From: Hysterangium stoloniferum
Lineage: Eukaryota > Basidiomycota > Agaricomycetes > Hysterangiales > Hysterangiaceae
Assembly (NCBI GenBank): GCA_015178975.1
Contig: WHVD01000155.1
Span: 1 to 64,000 of the forward strand
Direction of reading: 5' to 3'
Length of the DNA: 64,000 bases
In this document: positions 11,251-19,990 of the stretch, piece after piece
Numbering within the stretch: the first letter of the stretch is position 1
How the letters are laid out: the number at the start of each line of letters is the position of its first letter
The notes under the pieces: generated by a model
Seen by the model: only the letters and a program-made list of their open reading frames with translations
What the model was told of the DNA's origin: nothing
Database searches by the model: none
Program-made: the position numbers and the translations under genes

Positions 11251-11339
11251 CTGCAAGAGAGGGGGAAGAGAGGAGGGGCAGAAAGTTGTAGTGAATTAGG
11301 CTAAAATAATCCAAAGAAAATTACAGGGAAAGGACTCAC
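11251..11339 (-). other. Predicted 89-nt intron in the leader of the H2 transposase gene
   Basis: On the minus strand GTGAGTCC (donor, 11,339) is followed by a GCCTAATTC branch-like site, a long CT-rich tract and CTTGCAG (acceptor AG at 11,252-11,251). Splicing would place the first in-frame ATG at 11,208, 43 nt downstream. This explains why the open frame extends past the true start. Confidence 0.75.
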
Positions 11340-12397
11340 TTTCAATACTCCACTTATACTTATATGGAGTGGTCACAAACACAGTAGAGAGTGGCAGGGA
11401 AAAGAAATGCAGCCAAATGGGTCTAAAATAGCCTAAAAACGCGAAAAATAATGTATAAATATTTTTTAATAGCATGAGGGAAGGTACCAATACAAACCTG
11501 GAGATATGCTATATCTTCCAGTAACAATAGAAACAGCAATCAAGGTAAAACGGCCCAGAATAGAGGGTCAATCTCACTGTAAGAACAATATTTGAGCAAA
11601 AAAAGGTAAGATTAATTACAGGGACAGGAATCACCTTCAATACTCGACTTATAATCACAGAGGAAACTCAAAAAGCAGTGGAGAGTCCCAGGGAAAGGAA
11701 ATTCAGACAAATAGGTCTAAAATAACCCAAAAATGGGAAAAATAATTCATAAATATATTACAACAGCATGAGAAAGCTCAAAACATACCTGGTATTATAG
11801 GGTAGCCTTCAGACTGTGTATTCCAATGAGAAGAACACCCAGGAAAGGGTAATCTGACTGCAAATAAATTATTTAATCATTAAACAAAGTGAAAATTAAT
11901 TAATAATAGGTAGGAGCTCACCACACCTTTTATATTGCCTGAGGAGTTGAAGAAGGCTTCAGAGATGATAAATGATCAATATGGGGGGTCCAGGGCCAGT
12001 GGATAGCCAGACTCTAACTGCAGGATAATATATCTAACTATTAAAAAAGCGAAATTTAATACAATTAAATAGAGCCCTCAACACACCTTGGTCTGGGCCC
12101 AGGTACCCTGAGAAATATTCCAGAGAGGATCCCCTCACAATTTACAGAGGACAAAGCCGGGGGAGGGAGAGGGGAAGGGAGAAAGTGTGGCAGCCTCAAG
12201 GCTTTACAGCGGGCTTCCGGGCTTCCCGCGGCTATGGCCGACGATGTTGCCACGCGTCCCAAAATAGTTCCGGGTATGTCACAAATGTCACGGGAAAAGC
12301 TCCCGCGGCGGCACAAATACTCCCGCGGCGCTAAAATGCTCCCGCGAATGCCAAAAAGCATCCGAATTTGCTCCCGCGCTGACTAATAAGAGACTTC
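11340..12397 (-). other. Helitron H2 leader with duplicated intron-exon cassettes
   Basis: No coding gene is seen. On the minus strand, two related cassettes (about 11,251-11,507 and 11,590-11,790) each show a GTTTGT or GTATGT donor, a TTATTTTAG or TTTTTAG acceptor, a short exon-like stretch ending GTATTGAA, and a following GTGAGT or GTGATT donor. A further pair with AAAGCGAAA-type cores lies at about 11,870-11,930 and 12,040-12,090. The same arrangement is in H1, so the duplication predates the split of the copies. Confidence 0.65.
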
Positions 12398-12525
12398 GGG
12401 CGCTAACGCGCCCTCAGCTGAGTCACACACTCCCACCCCTGAGGGTTCGGGTGCTCCGCGCCCTCACAAATTGGGGAAAAATTCGGGCGCTCCGCGCCCT
12501 CACGGATTAGGGCGCCTTCGGCGCC
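12398..12525. repeat. Cluster of GC-rich stem-loops at the H2 5' end
   Basis: Four inverted repeats occur: GGGCGC TAAC GCGCCC (12,398-12,413), GGGTGCTCCGCGCCC with one mismatch (12,449-12,463), GGGCGC TCC GCGCCC (12,485-12,499) and GGCGCC TTC GGCGCC (12,511-12,525). H1 has three of them. Confidence 0.9.
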
Positions 12526-12567
12526 AAAAAGCGCCCACCACCCACCAAGCAACTTTACTTTATTTGA

Positions 12568-12860
12568 TGATGATAAATGTTGATGCAACCCGGTGACTTG
12601 ACTAAAACGTGATGACATAATCACATTTGACGCGTCTCTATCTGACCAATAAACGCCGGGGCAGAAAAAGAAGACCAAATGTCATAAGCTGGGTTAGTGT
12701 GACCTTTTCTGCTCCTGTTCTCAGACTTCGTGTAGTTTTATTAAAGGCTTTAGTTTGTTTAAGAATTAAAATTTTTAATTAAGAAATAATCAGTCCTATG
12801 TGTGAAAATATCGGGAAAGTCTTTAAAACTTCCGTCGCTCTTCTCCGAATTTGAGGCGGA
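12568..12860 (-). pseudogene. Family Y module Y1, cut by Helitron H2
   Basis: The sequence from 12,568 matches the start of the Y modules at 22,170-22,380 and 33,960-34,140 (shared GATAAATGTTGATGC, CGGTGACTTGACTAAA and AACGCCGGGGCAG blocks). It breaks off at the Helitron 5' end, so the rest of this Y copy should lie left of H1, outside the window. The family is not recognised; intact relatives encode a mostly helical segment. The remaining bases to 12,860 are the X-Y intergenic spacer. Confidence 0.75.
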
Positions 12861-13340
12861 TATATAGGTCTACGACTCAGATATGAGTATTTCCAGTGTA
12901 TTCAATGATTGAGGTATCCTTACTTCGCTAAATCGGCACTGTCTTGAACTAGTCTTCCTAGTCTTGGCAGCTTGAGAAGCTTCTGTAGAAACTTGCCAAA
13001 GGCACCATCGTCTTGTAACAAACGGGCAATTTCCCGGTATGTTGAGCTTTTCGATCAGCGAAGCTGTCTTAGCACTGTGAAGGACTTTCATCCCAACCCT
13101 TTCCAAACTGACTCCACAGTAATACCCGGGGCCAATGTCAATACTTGACATTGTCCCCTGACTTCGCAAGATCATTCCCCAGTGATCTGCATGACTGCAG
13201 TAGTGGCTGAGGTTGGATGTCATATTGGTGGATATCTTAACAACATTCGGTGGGTCATGGTAGCCCATTTCTCCTTGAAACTGAAATGCGCAGCATGTGA
13301 CACATCACATGGAAATAGCATTATACTTCACTCACCCACT

Positions 13341-13479
13341 TGTAAGAATATGCGGCAGGTTTTCATGTGGGTGAAGGGGTGACAAAACCCTTAACGAAAT
13401 ACATCCGATGACTAAGCTACTGTACAGTATGAGACCATCAAGCTCAACGGCTTGCAACATATCCTAATAAATCCCAACA
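13341..13479 (-). repeat. LTR of the miniature element (3' copy on the minus strand)
   Basis: This 139-bp repeat is identical by eye to 14,157-14,295 and shares TG...CA ends with it. Related LTR pieces are at 14,503-14,593, 55,709-55,844 and 57,067-57,118. Confidence 0.92.
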
Positions 13480-13879
13480 CGCCCACTTTGCAAGTTGTTG
13501 AGAATGCGCCCACTTGACGCAAAATCCATCCGAAAATCCGTCCGAAAATCGAAAATAAAAAATCCACTGCGCCCACCATATGCGATATTCGTCCGAAACT
13601 TGAAAATACGCTGCGCCCACTAGACGCAAAAATCGTCTGGTACATTTGGTGTCGAATCATACCTTGGAGCATCCCTTGCTCCTAGTACACATTCCCCCAA
13701 CCTCCCAGACCACACATCCGCTACGTTAGCGTTGAATTGTACCTCAGGCTCAGAACTCCTAGTACACATCCTCCTAACCTCCCGGAATTCTGATGCCAGA
13801 CCTCAGAGCCCTGCTCACAACTCGTAGTCCCCACAAATAACAGAATACTTCAGCCTGGCCACTCGTGGGACAACAGGCC

Positions 13880-14127
13880 TACTTTGCAAAGGTCGGTTCG
13901 CAGAACTCGAAGTCGAATGTTGTTGTCTTCATCAAACCCATAGATGTTCTTGGAACAGGTACAACAATCTGTGAGTCCATTCCCAATAAACCATGCTCCA
14001 TATACCACTGCCACTCCACAGTATCTTTAGTCCCAATACCACACTTTGTAAGTTCACCTCTCATTGCGCCAACAAAAATTTTCGAAATAAGAGCAGCAAT
14101 GTTGACAATGACGAAGGGGTGTAGCAA
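13880..14127 (-). other. Conserved open frame inside the miniature element
   Basis: An open frame of about 80 codons near the 5' LTR contains ISKIFVGAMRGELTKCGIG and VEWQWYMEHGLLGMDSQIV. A second copy at 56,764-56,990 keeps the same frame with few changes (PRTSMGL versus PSPSMGL). The fragment does not look like a Gag or Pol domain that I recognise. It could be a captured piece of host coding sequence or conserved leader; two copies are too few to prove coding selection. Confidence 0.45.
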
Positions 14128-14156
14128 ATTAGAGGCAACTGGCGGGGCCCATAACC

Positions 14157-14295
14157 TGTAAGAATATGCGGCAGGTTTTCATGTGGGTGAAGGGGTGACA
14201 AAACCCTTAACGAAATACATCCGATGACTAAGCTACTGTACAGTATGAGACCATCAAGCTCAACGGCTTGCAACATATCCTAATAAATCCCAACA
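14157..14295 (-). repeat. LTR of the miniature element (5' copy on the minus strand)
   Basis: This is the partner LTR. On the minus strand it is followed directly by GGTTATGGGCCCCGCC, the likely primer-binding region. Confidence 0.92.
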
Positions 14296-14502
14296 CCACT
14301 CGTCAACCCCTCTATATGGTTTGCAGACAGCTGTATGTGTTGTCTACCATCCAGGACCTGATAACATAAATCATAGCCGGGTTCGTTACAACCCCATCGT
14401 TCTCGAACCTTCTCCCTGAATATCTCTCTCTCATCCCTTTTAACGATCTCATCCCTTTGCTCTGAAGTCAATACACCAAGGGGAAACTAAGAGTGGGAGT
14501 TT

Positions 14503-14593
14503 TGTTAGAACTAGTTGTATTGCAAGCCGTTCTATGTTTCATGTAGTTTATTTCGACACTCGGCTAAGTTGTACTTTACAGTAGCTTAGTCAT
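14503..14593 (+). repeat. LTR fragment of the miniature-element family
   Basis: It starts TGTTAGAACTAG and keeps the TACAGTAGCTTAGTCAT block of the family LTR, then stops. The adjoining X sequence GAGTGGGAGTTT resembles the polypurine tract that precedes this LTR elsewhere. X exon 1 lies on both sides in opposite orientations. Confidence 0.8.
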
Positions 14594-14621
14594 AAAAATG
14601 AGGTAACAGTTCAGACCTGCC

Positions 14622-14757
14622 TTGAAGGCGTTGAGCTACCACCCTTAGCCCCCCCAGGTGTATGGAGTTCAGAGTGACAGGACCAGATCATTAAGACTGG
14701 GATGAGAGAGATATTTAGGGAGAAGCTTCGAGAACGATGGGGATGTAACGAACCTGG
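14622..14757 (+). pseudogene. Inverted fragment of family X exon 1
   Basis: This plus-strand piece matches the middle of X exon 1 (GAGCTACCACCCTTAG, GAACGATGGGGATGTAACG), opposite to the X1 remnant just to the left. It ends abruptly inside the NEPG codons and is fused to a family Q exon. It has no start, splice site or stop. Confidence 0.85.
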
Positions 14758-15451
14758 TGAAATGTATGCTATTTGGCTCGCCAATCGGGACGTTGCGCGG
14801 AAATGATGAGGATGCAGCTAATTCCAATTGACGACTGCTCAGTTGTATCTCAAGGGGAGGTATGAAGGACTCACCGGAAACTGTTGAAGAATTATCGTCA
14901 GGGTTATTCACAATTTCCAGGGGAGTATCTTCTTTCATTCCATCTAGGAACTTGGCATGGCCATGATCTACATCCAATGACAACATATCAATCAATGGAA
15001 CTAATAGTAGACTCAGTCACTCTTGAGAAATTGTCGATAAATGATCCGCTGTGCCGTCAAGTGGTGGTAAGGATGGGTCTCAAGAATATAGCAGCAAGTC
15101 AGTGGTCGACCCAGACTTGAACGTATGTCTATGTGTGACCACTCCGTGGAAATAAAAGGGGATTGACGCCTTCTTGTCGTCGTATAGTGGTGGTGGTGGG
15201 GTAATGGACTCATCTGTCTGTTAGCGGTGGCTCAACAAAATCATCGTAATGAAAAAGGCATTACGCTACATACCGAGAGGTGTTTCAGGGAATATTGTTG
15301 GTATTTCACACGAGATATGTTTGGATGAATCAAAATCCTTTGGTAAGGTTGGAGACGGGGAGGCACCACGGGGAAGGTCTTGAGTAAGAGTCTTCGCAGC
15401 CTGGAGTTGACTGGCCTTTGCCGATAGAGCTGATCGATTTCCAGGCGACAT
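14758..15451 (-). pseudogene. Unrecognised spliced gene Q, 5' portion (broken)
   Basis: On the minus strand an ATG at 15,451 opens MSPGNRSALSAKASQLQ, and the exon ends at a GTATGT donor near 15,276. A roughly 55-nt intron leads to an exon reading DESITPPPPLYDDKKAS before a stop. A later exon reads IDMLSLDVDHGHAKFLDG and ends at GTGAGT near 14,879. A 57-nt intron ending ATTGGAATTAG in the paralogue at 26,497-26,800 joins it in frame to ASSHHSRATSRLASQ. Here the last exon is cut after 14,758 by X sequence. I do not recognise the protein. The spliced-gene reading is inferred from frame continuity across introns. Confidence 0.6.
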
Positions 15452-15769
15452 TTAAAAATGACATTTTGGATACCAGCAGGTATAGATGGTGGGCAGCAGT
15501 AATTGGAAGTTTAAGTCGAAGATGACACAGAATAGTGTTGTCCCAGCGTTGATTCTACGTGAAGTATAGAAGTGGGCAACGACTTGCTGACTTTCTTGTA
15601 CAACGAGCTTGACACAGCGGTAAATGAAATTCGCTGTCGTTGTTGGACTGTAGGAGATGGCGAAGGTGCATTTTATAGACCGTTTGAAGCCATCTTGGAA
15701 CTACTCCGGCGGAGGGCCTGAAATTCCGAATGTGGAGTGCCACAACGGTGGCCCATGCCTTATCTTCGC
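15452..15769. other. Unassigned sequence upstream of Q
   Basis: I see no supported gene. A short plus-strand open frame (15,657-15,866) runs into family Y sequence and is probably accidental. The interval may hold the Q promoter. Confidence 0.4.
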
Positions 15770-16300
15770 TTATTACAAGATGAAATTCTGGCAGAGAACG
15801 GGCGATGTTTATGATAAACGTGTTGAGATTATTTGCGCAGTTCTAAATAATACTCTCAGTGAGTGATAAACCTTCACTATAACATCTATTGTTATCTACG
15901 TAAATAATACTGAATTAATAGTAAGTAAACTATTAATGTAGAACTAGGGAAAATTGCATACCTCTCAGTGAGTGATAAACCTTCACTGAGAGGCTACGCG
16001 ACCGGTCTCTATGCTAATATAGTATCCATAAGCGTAATGTAACTATACAGTTACCCTACACTGCGTTCCAGTACCAGAGGTACTTTACGTAATGCTAATA
16101 TTTCAACAAAACTTTGATGCAACCTCCTCAAAGTGTGCAGCGGTGACTTCACTAAAACGTTGTAAAGTGATGACGTAATCGCATTTGGCGCCTCCCTACC
16201 AATGAACGCTGGACACCATATGAAGGCCGAAATGAAAGATGTCATAACGCGGGCAGTGTGACCTTTGTTACCTCAAAATACAGATATCGGGTACTCATTG
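15770..16300 (-). pseudogene. Family Y module Y2, broken
   Basis: The Y start region is recognisable at 15,793-15,830 (AACGGGCGATGTTTATGATAAA) and again at 16,105-16,270 (TTTGATGCAACCTC, CGGTGACTTCACTAAAACG). Between them sits about 270 bp of foreign sequence with the hairpin repeats described separately. Only the N-terminal part of the module survives. Confidence 0.65.
15853..15993. repeat. Short palindromic repeat pair with 11-bp perfect stem
   Basis: CTCTCAGTGAGTGATAAA occurs at 15,853 and 15,962. The second copy folds as CCTCTCAGTGA / TCACTGAGAGG with an 11-nt loop (15,961-15,993). A related pair is at 54,434-54,580. It interrupts Y2, so it or its carrier is mobile. Confidence 0.75.
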
Positions 16301-16398
16301 GAAACCAACCGTGCTCGTTTCTGAATTTGAAGCGGGTATGTGGGCCTACAAAGGACGTGAGTATTTCCAGTGTATTCAACATTGATGCTGAGTTATCC

Positions 16399-17116
16399 CT
16401 ACCTCATTAAATCAACACACTCTTGAAGTAGTCTTCCAAGTCTTGGCAGTGTGAGATGCTTGTGCAGAAACTTGCTGAACACCCCGTCGTCTTCAGACAA
16501 TCGATCTAAGATTTGCTCGTATATTGTCAACTTTGCCCTCAGCAAACCTGTCTTCGCACTGTGAAGGACTTTGATCCCAACCCTTTCCAAACAGACTCCA
16601 CAGTAATACCCGGGGCCAATGTCAATACTCGAAGATGTCCCAACATACTCCGAGTCCATTCCCCAGTCCTCTGCATGACTGCGATATGGGCTGAGGTTGG
16701 ATGTCGTGTTGGTGGATATCCAAGCCTTCTCAACAACAGTCGGTGGGTCATGGTAGGTCGTTTCTCCTTGACACCGAAATGTGCCGCATGTGACACAGAT
16801 ACCATGGAAATAGCATTATACGTGACTCACCAACTCGTCAACCCAAAGCTCTATATGGTTTGCAGACTGTTGTATGTGCTGCTCGTCATCGGGGGCCCGA
16901 TAACACAAATCATGGCCTGGTTCGTTACAGCTCCATCGTTCCCTGAGCTTCAGCAGGAATACATTCCTCATCCACGCCTCATTGATCTTCTCCTGTCGAG
17001 CTGAACTTAATACACCTGGGGAAACTAAGGGTGGTAGTTCCTCAACGTCTCCACGGTAGGACTCAGCAGTTGCCAAATCGTGATTCCCCCAGAGTCATCT
17101 CGTTGAAGGTAGACAT
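16399..17116 (-). pseudogene. Family X copy X2, frameshifted and splice-defective
   Basis: Exon 1 (16,831-17,116) keeps the ATG at 17,116 but has an extra G in the run near 17,090 that shifts the frame. The shifted frame then reads EELPPLVSPGVLSS, NEPGHDLCYRAPDD and SANHIELWVDE. The donor GTGAGT (16,830) is intact, but the acceptor is CGG where X3 has CAG (16,774-16,776). Exon 2 (16,399-16,773) is open to its TAG and reads SSIDIGPGYYCGVCLERVG and FLHKHLTLPRLGRL. This copy is more diverged from X3 than X5 is. Two independent defects make it a pseudogene. Confidence 0.87.
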
Positions 17117-17560
17117 TGGTGGATAGCAGTCGTACTTACACTCGAAAGAGATGCTGAGCTTTTATGCCGCAGTCAAGAGGAGAGTTAATTCCATCAAGGT
17201 ACAGCCTTGTGGCCGTGCTTACACAGGACCTGTCATCCCTGCCTTTGTAAATCACACCCCTCCATCAAGGCTGCAGTACACTAAGTGACCTTACTACTTT
17301 CTTACACCTTCTGCTCAAGGCTCACACATCATTTAAAATAATAGTTCAGTCGATTGTCACCAAATGGCGTAATAGTTCTGGCATTATTGAGCGTCAGAGT
17401 TGCAATGCGGCTTTCCTGACATTCCAGAAGTGGCATCGCCAAGGATAATCTAAATGCACTCCAGAGCGATGCTCACTGGGTGCTGCATTCAAGTTGGCGC
17501 TGTCAACCTCAGACTTTATCTGGCGAGATTGCCCGCTTCCTGTTTAATTTTATCAAAACT
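17117..17560. other. Family X upstream spacer
   Basis: No gene is seen. The interval recurs upstream of X3 (23,202-23,590), X4 (31,718-32,190), X5 and X6, with shared blocks such as TACAGCCTTGTGGCCG and CTCAAGGCTCACAC. On the minus strand it holds an ATAAAAGC TATA-like motif (near 17,160), about 45 nt before the X2 ATG. Confidence 0.6.
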
Positions 17561-17563
17561 TTT

Positions 17564-18140
17564 TTAATGAAAAGAAACATGGGTCAATGATAGTCTAGTC
17601 AGGTTAATGGTAAGCAAAGTGGTTTCTTCATGCACGCTTGCCACATCAAACGGCTTGAATTTTGTAGAATGTCTGAACAAAGGCAAGACCAGAGTTCTCA
17701 GGGTATATTTTATTGAGGTACGTAAGGGTCGAACTTGGAATATGTTCGATTGTGACGTGTCCATCAGAATTTGTATTAATAAACTGCACACATAACCCCA
17801 TATCAGGTAATAATTGCTTACACCCAGCCTTATTATTATCTGTCTTTCTAAGTGGAGTGTTTCGCCCCAGGCTCACACTCTTGATGTGTGGCCATCGCTC
17901 TTCAATGCGACGATGTCAATGTAGATCCATACCCATGCAGCTTGACCTATTGCAGGCCGAGTTCGTCTGGTACGTACAGATTCACCATGCTGGGAATGCT
18001 TATATGTCCCCTTTTTCTGCTTTCTCGCTGGCCTCTTTTGGGACTGGAGATGACAGTCCCTCTTCTGTCCCACACGATGGGCATTCATCCCATCTCTGAG
18101 TTTGATGCGCCATTCATCCTTCATTTTCTCGTTTTGAATG
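17564..18140 (-). pseudogene. Family Z module Z2
   Basis: Open pieces on the minus strand include DMGLCVQFINTNSDGHVTI and TLLTINLTRLSLTHVSF, matching the pattern (V/I)NTxxDGxVTI followed by TLLTIN found in other Z copies. Upstream (17,873-18,148) an open frame of Lys/Arg-rich sequence ends WVWIYIDIVALKSDG. Frames change between pieces, so introns or frameshifts are present. The family is not recognised. Confidence 0.5.
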
Positions 18141-18179
18141 ATTGTCATTCAGAGAATTAATGAGGTACTGTGAGTTGAT

Positions 18180-18530
18180 ATGAATTTCCAAGTTGATCAT
18201 CGGCTATTGTCATTATAAAGTGGGCAGAAGATACGATGCTTGCCGGGGCAATGCATCATAATGTATTGACTCCGGGGATGGTCTTCAGTGCAGCAGGAAA
18301 AAATAGAATACCATTTGGATCACTCTCGGCGACAATGAAACTTTGGTATACTAGTACCAGACCGAAAAGGACAGGAATTCCCTTTAAACAGTGGCAAAAG
18401 CAGGACCTGTCTTGGACTGGTTCAAGAATTCCTACCGATGTCGTCACGGTTCGGTTTAAAAATGGTCCAGGAATAATTATTGCCTGTGAGATATGTATAT
18501 CTAGTCCTACAATATATTTAATTATTAGTC
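18180..18530 (-). pseudogene. Family P module P2
   Basis: The minus strand reads VTTSVGILEPVQDRS and IPVLFGLVLVYQSFIVAESD, conserved in P copies at 24.3, 38.1, 44.0, 52.0 and 60.3 kb as VFGPVPAYRSTIVAKSDPNG and similar. P always lies between Y-type sequence and Z on the minus strand, so the three may be exons of one large gene. No function can be given. Confidence 0.5.
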
Positions 18531-18539
18531 ACAAAACAC

Positions 18540-19080
18540 GAGGGTGGATGCAACCCACGAATGACTGAATGGATCTTGGTTAACCCAAAGTCGTTACTGG
18601 CTATTCTGGTTATAATGATTTTCATCAGCAGGCAACAGGATGACGTGTGATGGCGCGATGCACTGTTGTAACAAGTAGCCTCTGATCGAAGTCACTTCCA
18701 CACTGCTGACGAACATGGGAGATGGTTTCCACGATATACGCAAACCTACCAATGAGTAAAGTATCTTGACCATCAAATGTTGATAGATTTTGCATGATAA
18801 ATGTCAATGCGACATCATCAAAGTTGGTGTTTAGTGATGGCTTGGCGGCAATATTATAAAATAACGACCTCGTTGCAGTTGACGTATTACTTCTATCTGA
18901 GCGATCGAGACCGGGGCATCATATGAAGGTGAAACCCAAAGATGTCAATAGCTTGTCAATGTGATCTCTCCGCTGTATATAGAGCGAATACCAGCGGAAC
19001 AGGCATAAAACCGTCGACGCTCCCTCCGGAATTTCGCGGTTCTACGAAGACGTGAGGATTTCGAGTATATTCAATGATTG
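18540..19080 (-). pseudogene. Diverged family Y module Yb1
   Basis: The minus strand reads NFDDVALTFIMQNLSTFDG and GRFAYIVETISHVRQQ, aligning with the Y consensus NFDEVASTFIIHIAR and FIVEAICDM. It is a second Y lineage, also seen at 44.3/45.4, 54.2 and 60.9 kb. Frames are broken. Confidence 0.55.
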
Positions 19081-19094
19081 ACGCTGAGCTATCC

Positions 19095-19335
19095 CTACCT
19101 CATTTAATCAACGCTCTGTTGAATTAGTCTGCTTAGTCTTGCCAGAGTTTAATTCTAAATCAAAAACCCGTCAACGCAAAATACTGTGAGACTATTCCCC
19201 AGTCCACGGTATGACTGAGATACGAGGTGATGCAGGATGTGGCGTTCGTGGACTCCCTGGCATCCCAACCATAGTCAGGGGTGATGGTAATTTGTCTCTC
19301 CTTGGCAGTGAAACATCCAGTTTGTCAACAGTCGT
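19095..19335 (-). pseudogene. Strongly diverged family X exon 2 (Xb1)
   Basis: Along the minus strand this aligns with X exon 2 from the CAAGGAGAAA start region to the final CGAGGTAG-like end. Shared blocks are TTGCCAAGACTAAG-like sequence, ATTCCCCAGTC and the CCTCGTATCTCAGTCATAC region. It has lost the reading frame and the splice acceptor. It sits just upstream of Yb1, as X does with Y, so the pair is an older duplicate unit. Confidence 0.55.
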
Positions 19336-19690
19336 GCAGCCAGAATTAAACTCAAGCCTGCTGTTGCTTGAATAATGGCCATCCGTGTTCAGTTGTATCA
19401 CAGTCCCCACCACACTATTTCTAGTTTAAACAATTTTTTATCGCCCCAATAAAGACTGTATTCCTAGTGTGCCTTTGCCATATCAAGGGGCTTGCATCTT
19501 CCGAAAGGTCTGAGAAAAGCAAGAAAGATGACTATAGCTGACCCGTCCGCTGCAATATCCAAGAGGAGTTCAGGGCAATTTTTCACCAGGTGGCTGATCG
19601 TGGAACGTGAAGATATTTTGTTCTCTGTCTTGCTCCGTGAACTGTTCGCCGCGACGCCCCAGGCTCATACTATTCATCCACTGCTGTAGC
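19336..19690. other. Spacer between Xb1 and Y'
   Basis: No gene is seen. The same spacer recurs at 61,470-61,790 (shared TTGAATAATGGCCATCC, CTTGCATCTTCCGAAAGG), so it belongs to the older duplicated unit. Confidence 0.45.
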
Positions 19691-19990
19691 TGTTAGATGT
19701 GACAATGGCAAGGGGTAGGTTAAGGATTGTGAGGCACTGTACGTCCTTGCGAATGTCAAAGCTGACATCTAGATGTGTCTCCTCCGTGAGCACCTTTATG
19801 GCGACGAACTCACTAGCATTGGTTTGATGAAACAGTCTGGAAGCCACGTAATTCTGTTCCGGGGGATTTTCCGGAACCGAACACGTAATTCGAATTCGTC
19901 AACGGTGTCGACACACCAGCGAAAAGTGTAGAGACTAATGCGTAGGAAGGAACAGGGGACGACAACTAGCGTTCAAGAGGCCCACGGATC
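19690..19990 (-). pseudogene. Family Y' module, remnant 1
   Basis: It matches the Y' open frame at 39,562-40,011 in the part encoding a DELVTAIILAKEKPLDV-like stretch, but is shortened and frame-broken. Confidence 0.5.

Larger units (their letters stand above)
5317..12567 (-). mobile_element. Complete Helitron H2 (7,251 bp)
   Basis: The element begins on the minus strand with TCAAATAAAGTAAAG at 12,567 and ends with CTTG at 5,320-5,317. The host base before its TC is A (12,568), as expected for rolling-circle insertion between A and T, and the base after CTTG is the T of the H1 5' end. It carries one intact Rep-helicase gene, a 1.3-kb leader with introns, 5' GC-rich stem-loops and 3' hairpins. 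The flank at 12,568 is family Y sequence, so H2 (with H1) interrupts a Y copy. The 3' end is CTTG rather than the canonical CTRR, so that border is slightly less certain than the 5' one. Confidence 0.9.
13341..14295 (-). mobile_element. Miniature Copia-like LTR element (TRIM) with 5-bp target duplication
   Basis: Two 139-bp direct repeats (13,341-13,479 and 14,157-14,295) look identical and have TG...CA ends. The flanking CCACT (13,336-13,340 and 14,296-14,300) is a 5-bp target duplication, and the uninterrupted target exists in X3, X5 and X7. Read on the minus strand, the LTR starts TGTTGGGAT and ends TTACA; it is followed by GGTTATGGGCCCCGCC (candidate primer-binding region), and the second LTR is preceded by CAAAGTGGGCG (polypurine-like). 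Only 677 bp lie between the LTRs, with no gag, protease, integrase or reverse transcriptase, so it must depend on enzymes supplied in trans. Identical LTRs argue for a recent insertion. Confidence 0.92.
12918..14502 (-). pseudogene. Family X copy X1, interrupted by a miniature LTR element
   Basis: Exon 2 (about 12,918-13,280) still reads GYHDPPNVVKIST and SSIDIGPGYYCGV, then loses two bases near 13,048, which shifts the frame. The intron (13,281-13,335) keeps its GTGAGT donor and CAG acceptor. The exon 1 end was hit by the element at 13,341-14,295, whose duplicated target CCACT spans the last codons before the splice donor. Exon 1 resumes at 14,301 and reads NEPGYDLCY and GRQHIQLSANHIE, but is cut at about 14,502 by an LTR fragment, removing the start codon. 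It is clearly non-functional. Confidence 0.88.

Noticed and set aside
11209-11256. TTG at 11,256 as the start of the Helitron transposase
   Set aside because: It lies within a CT-rich tract ending CTTGCAG, a strong intron acceptor, and TTG is not a normal start in fungi. ATG 11,208 is kept in both copies.
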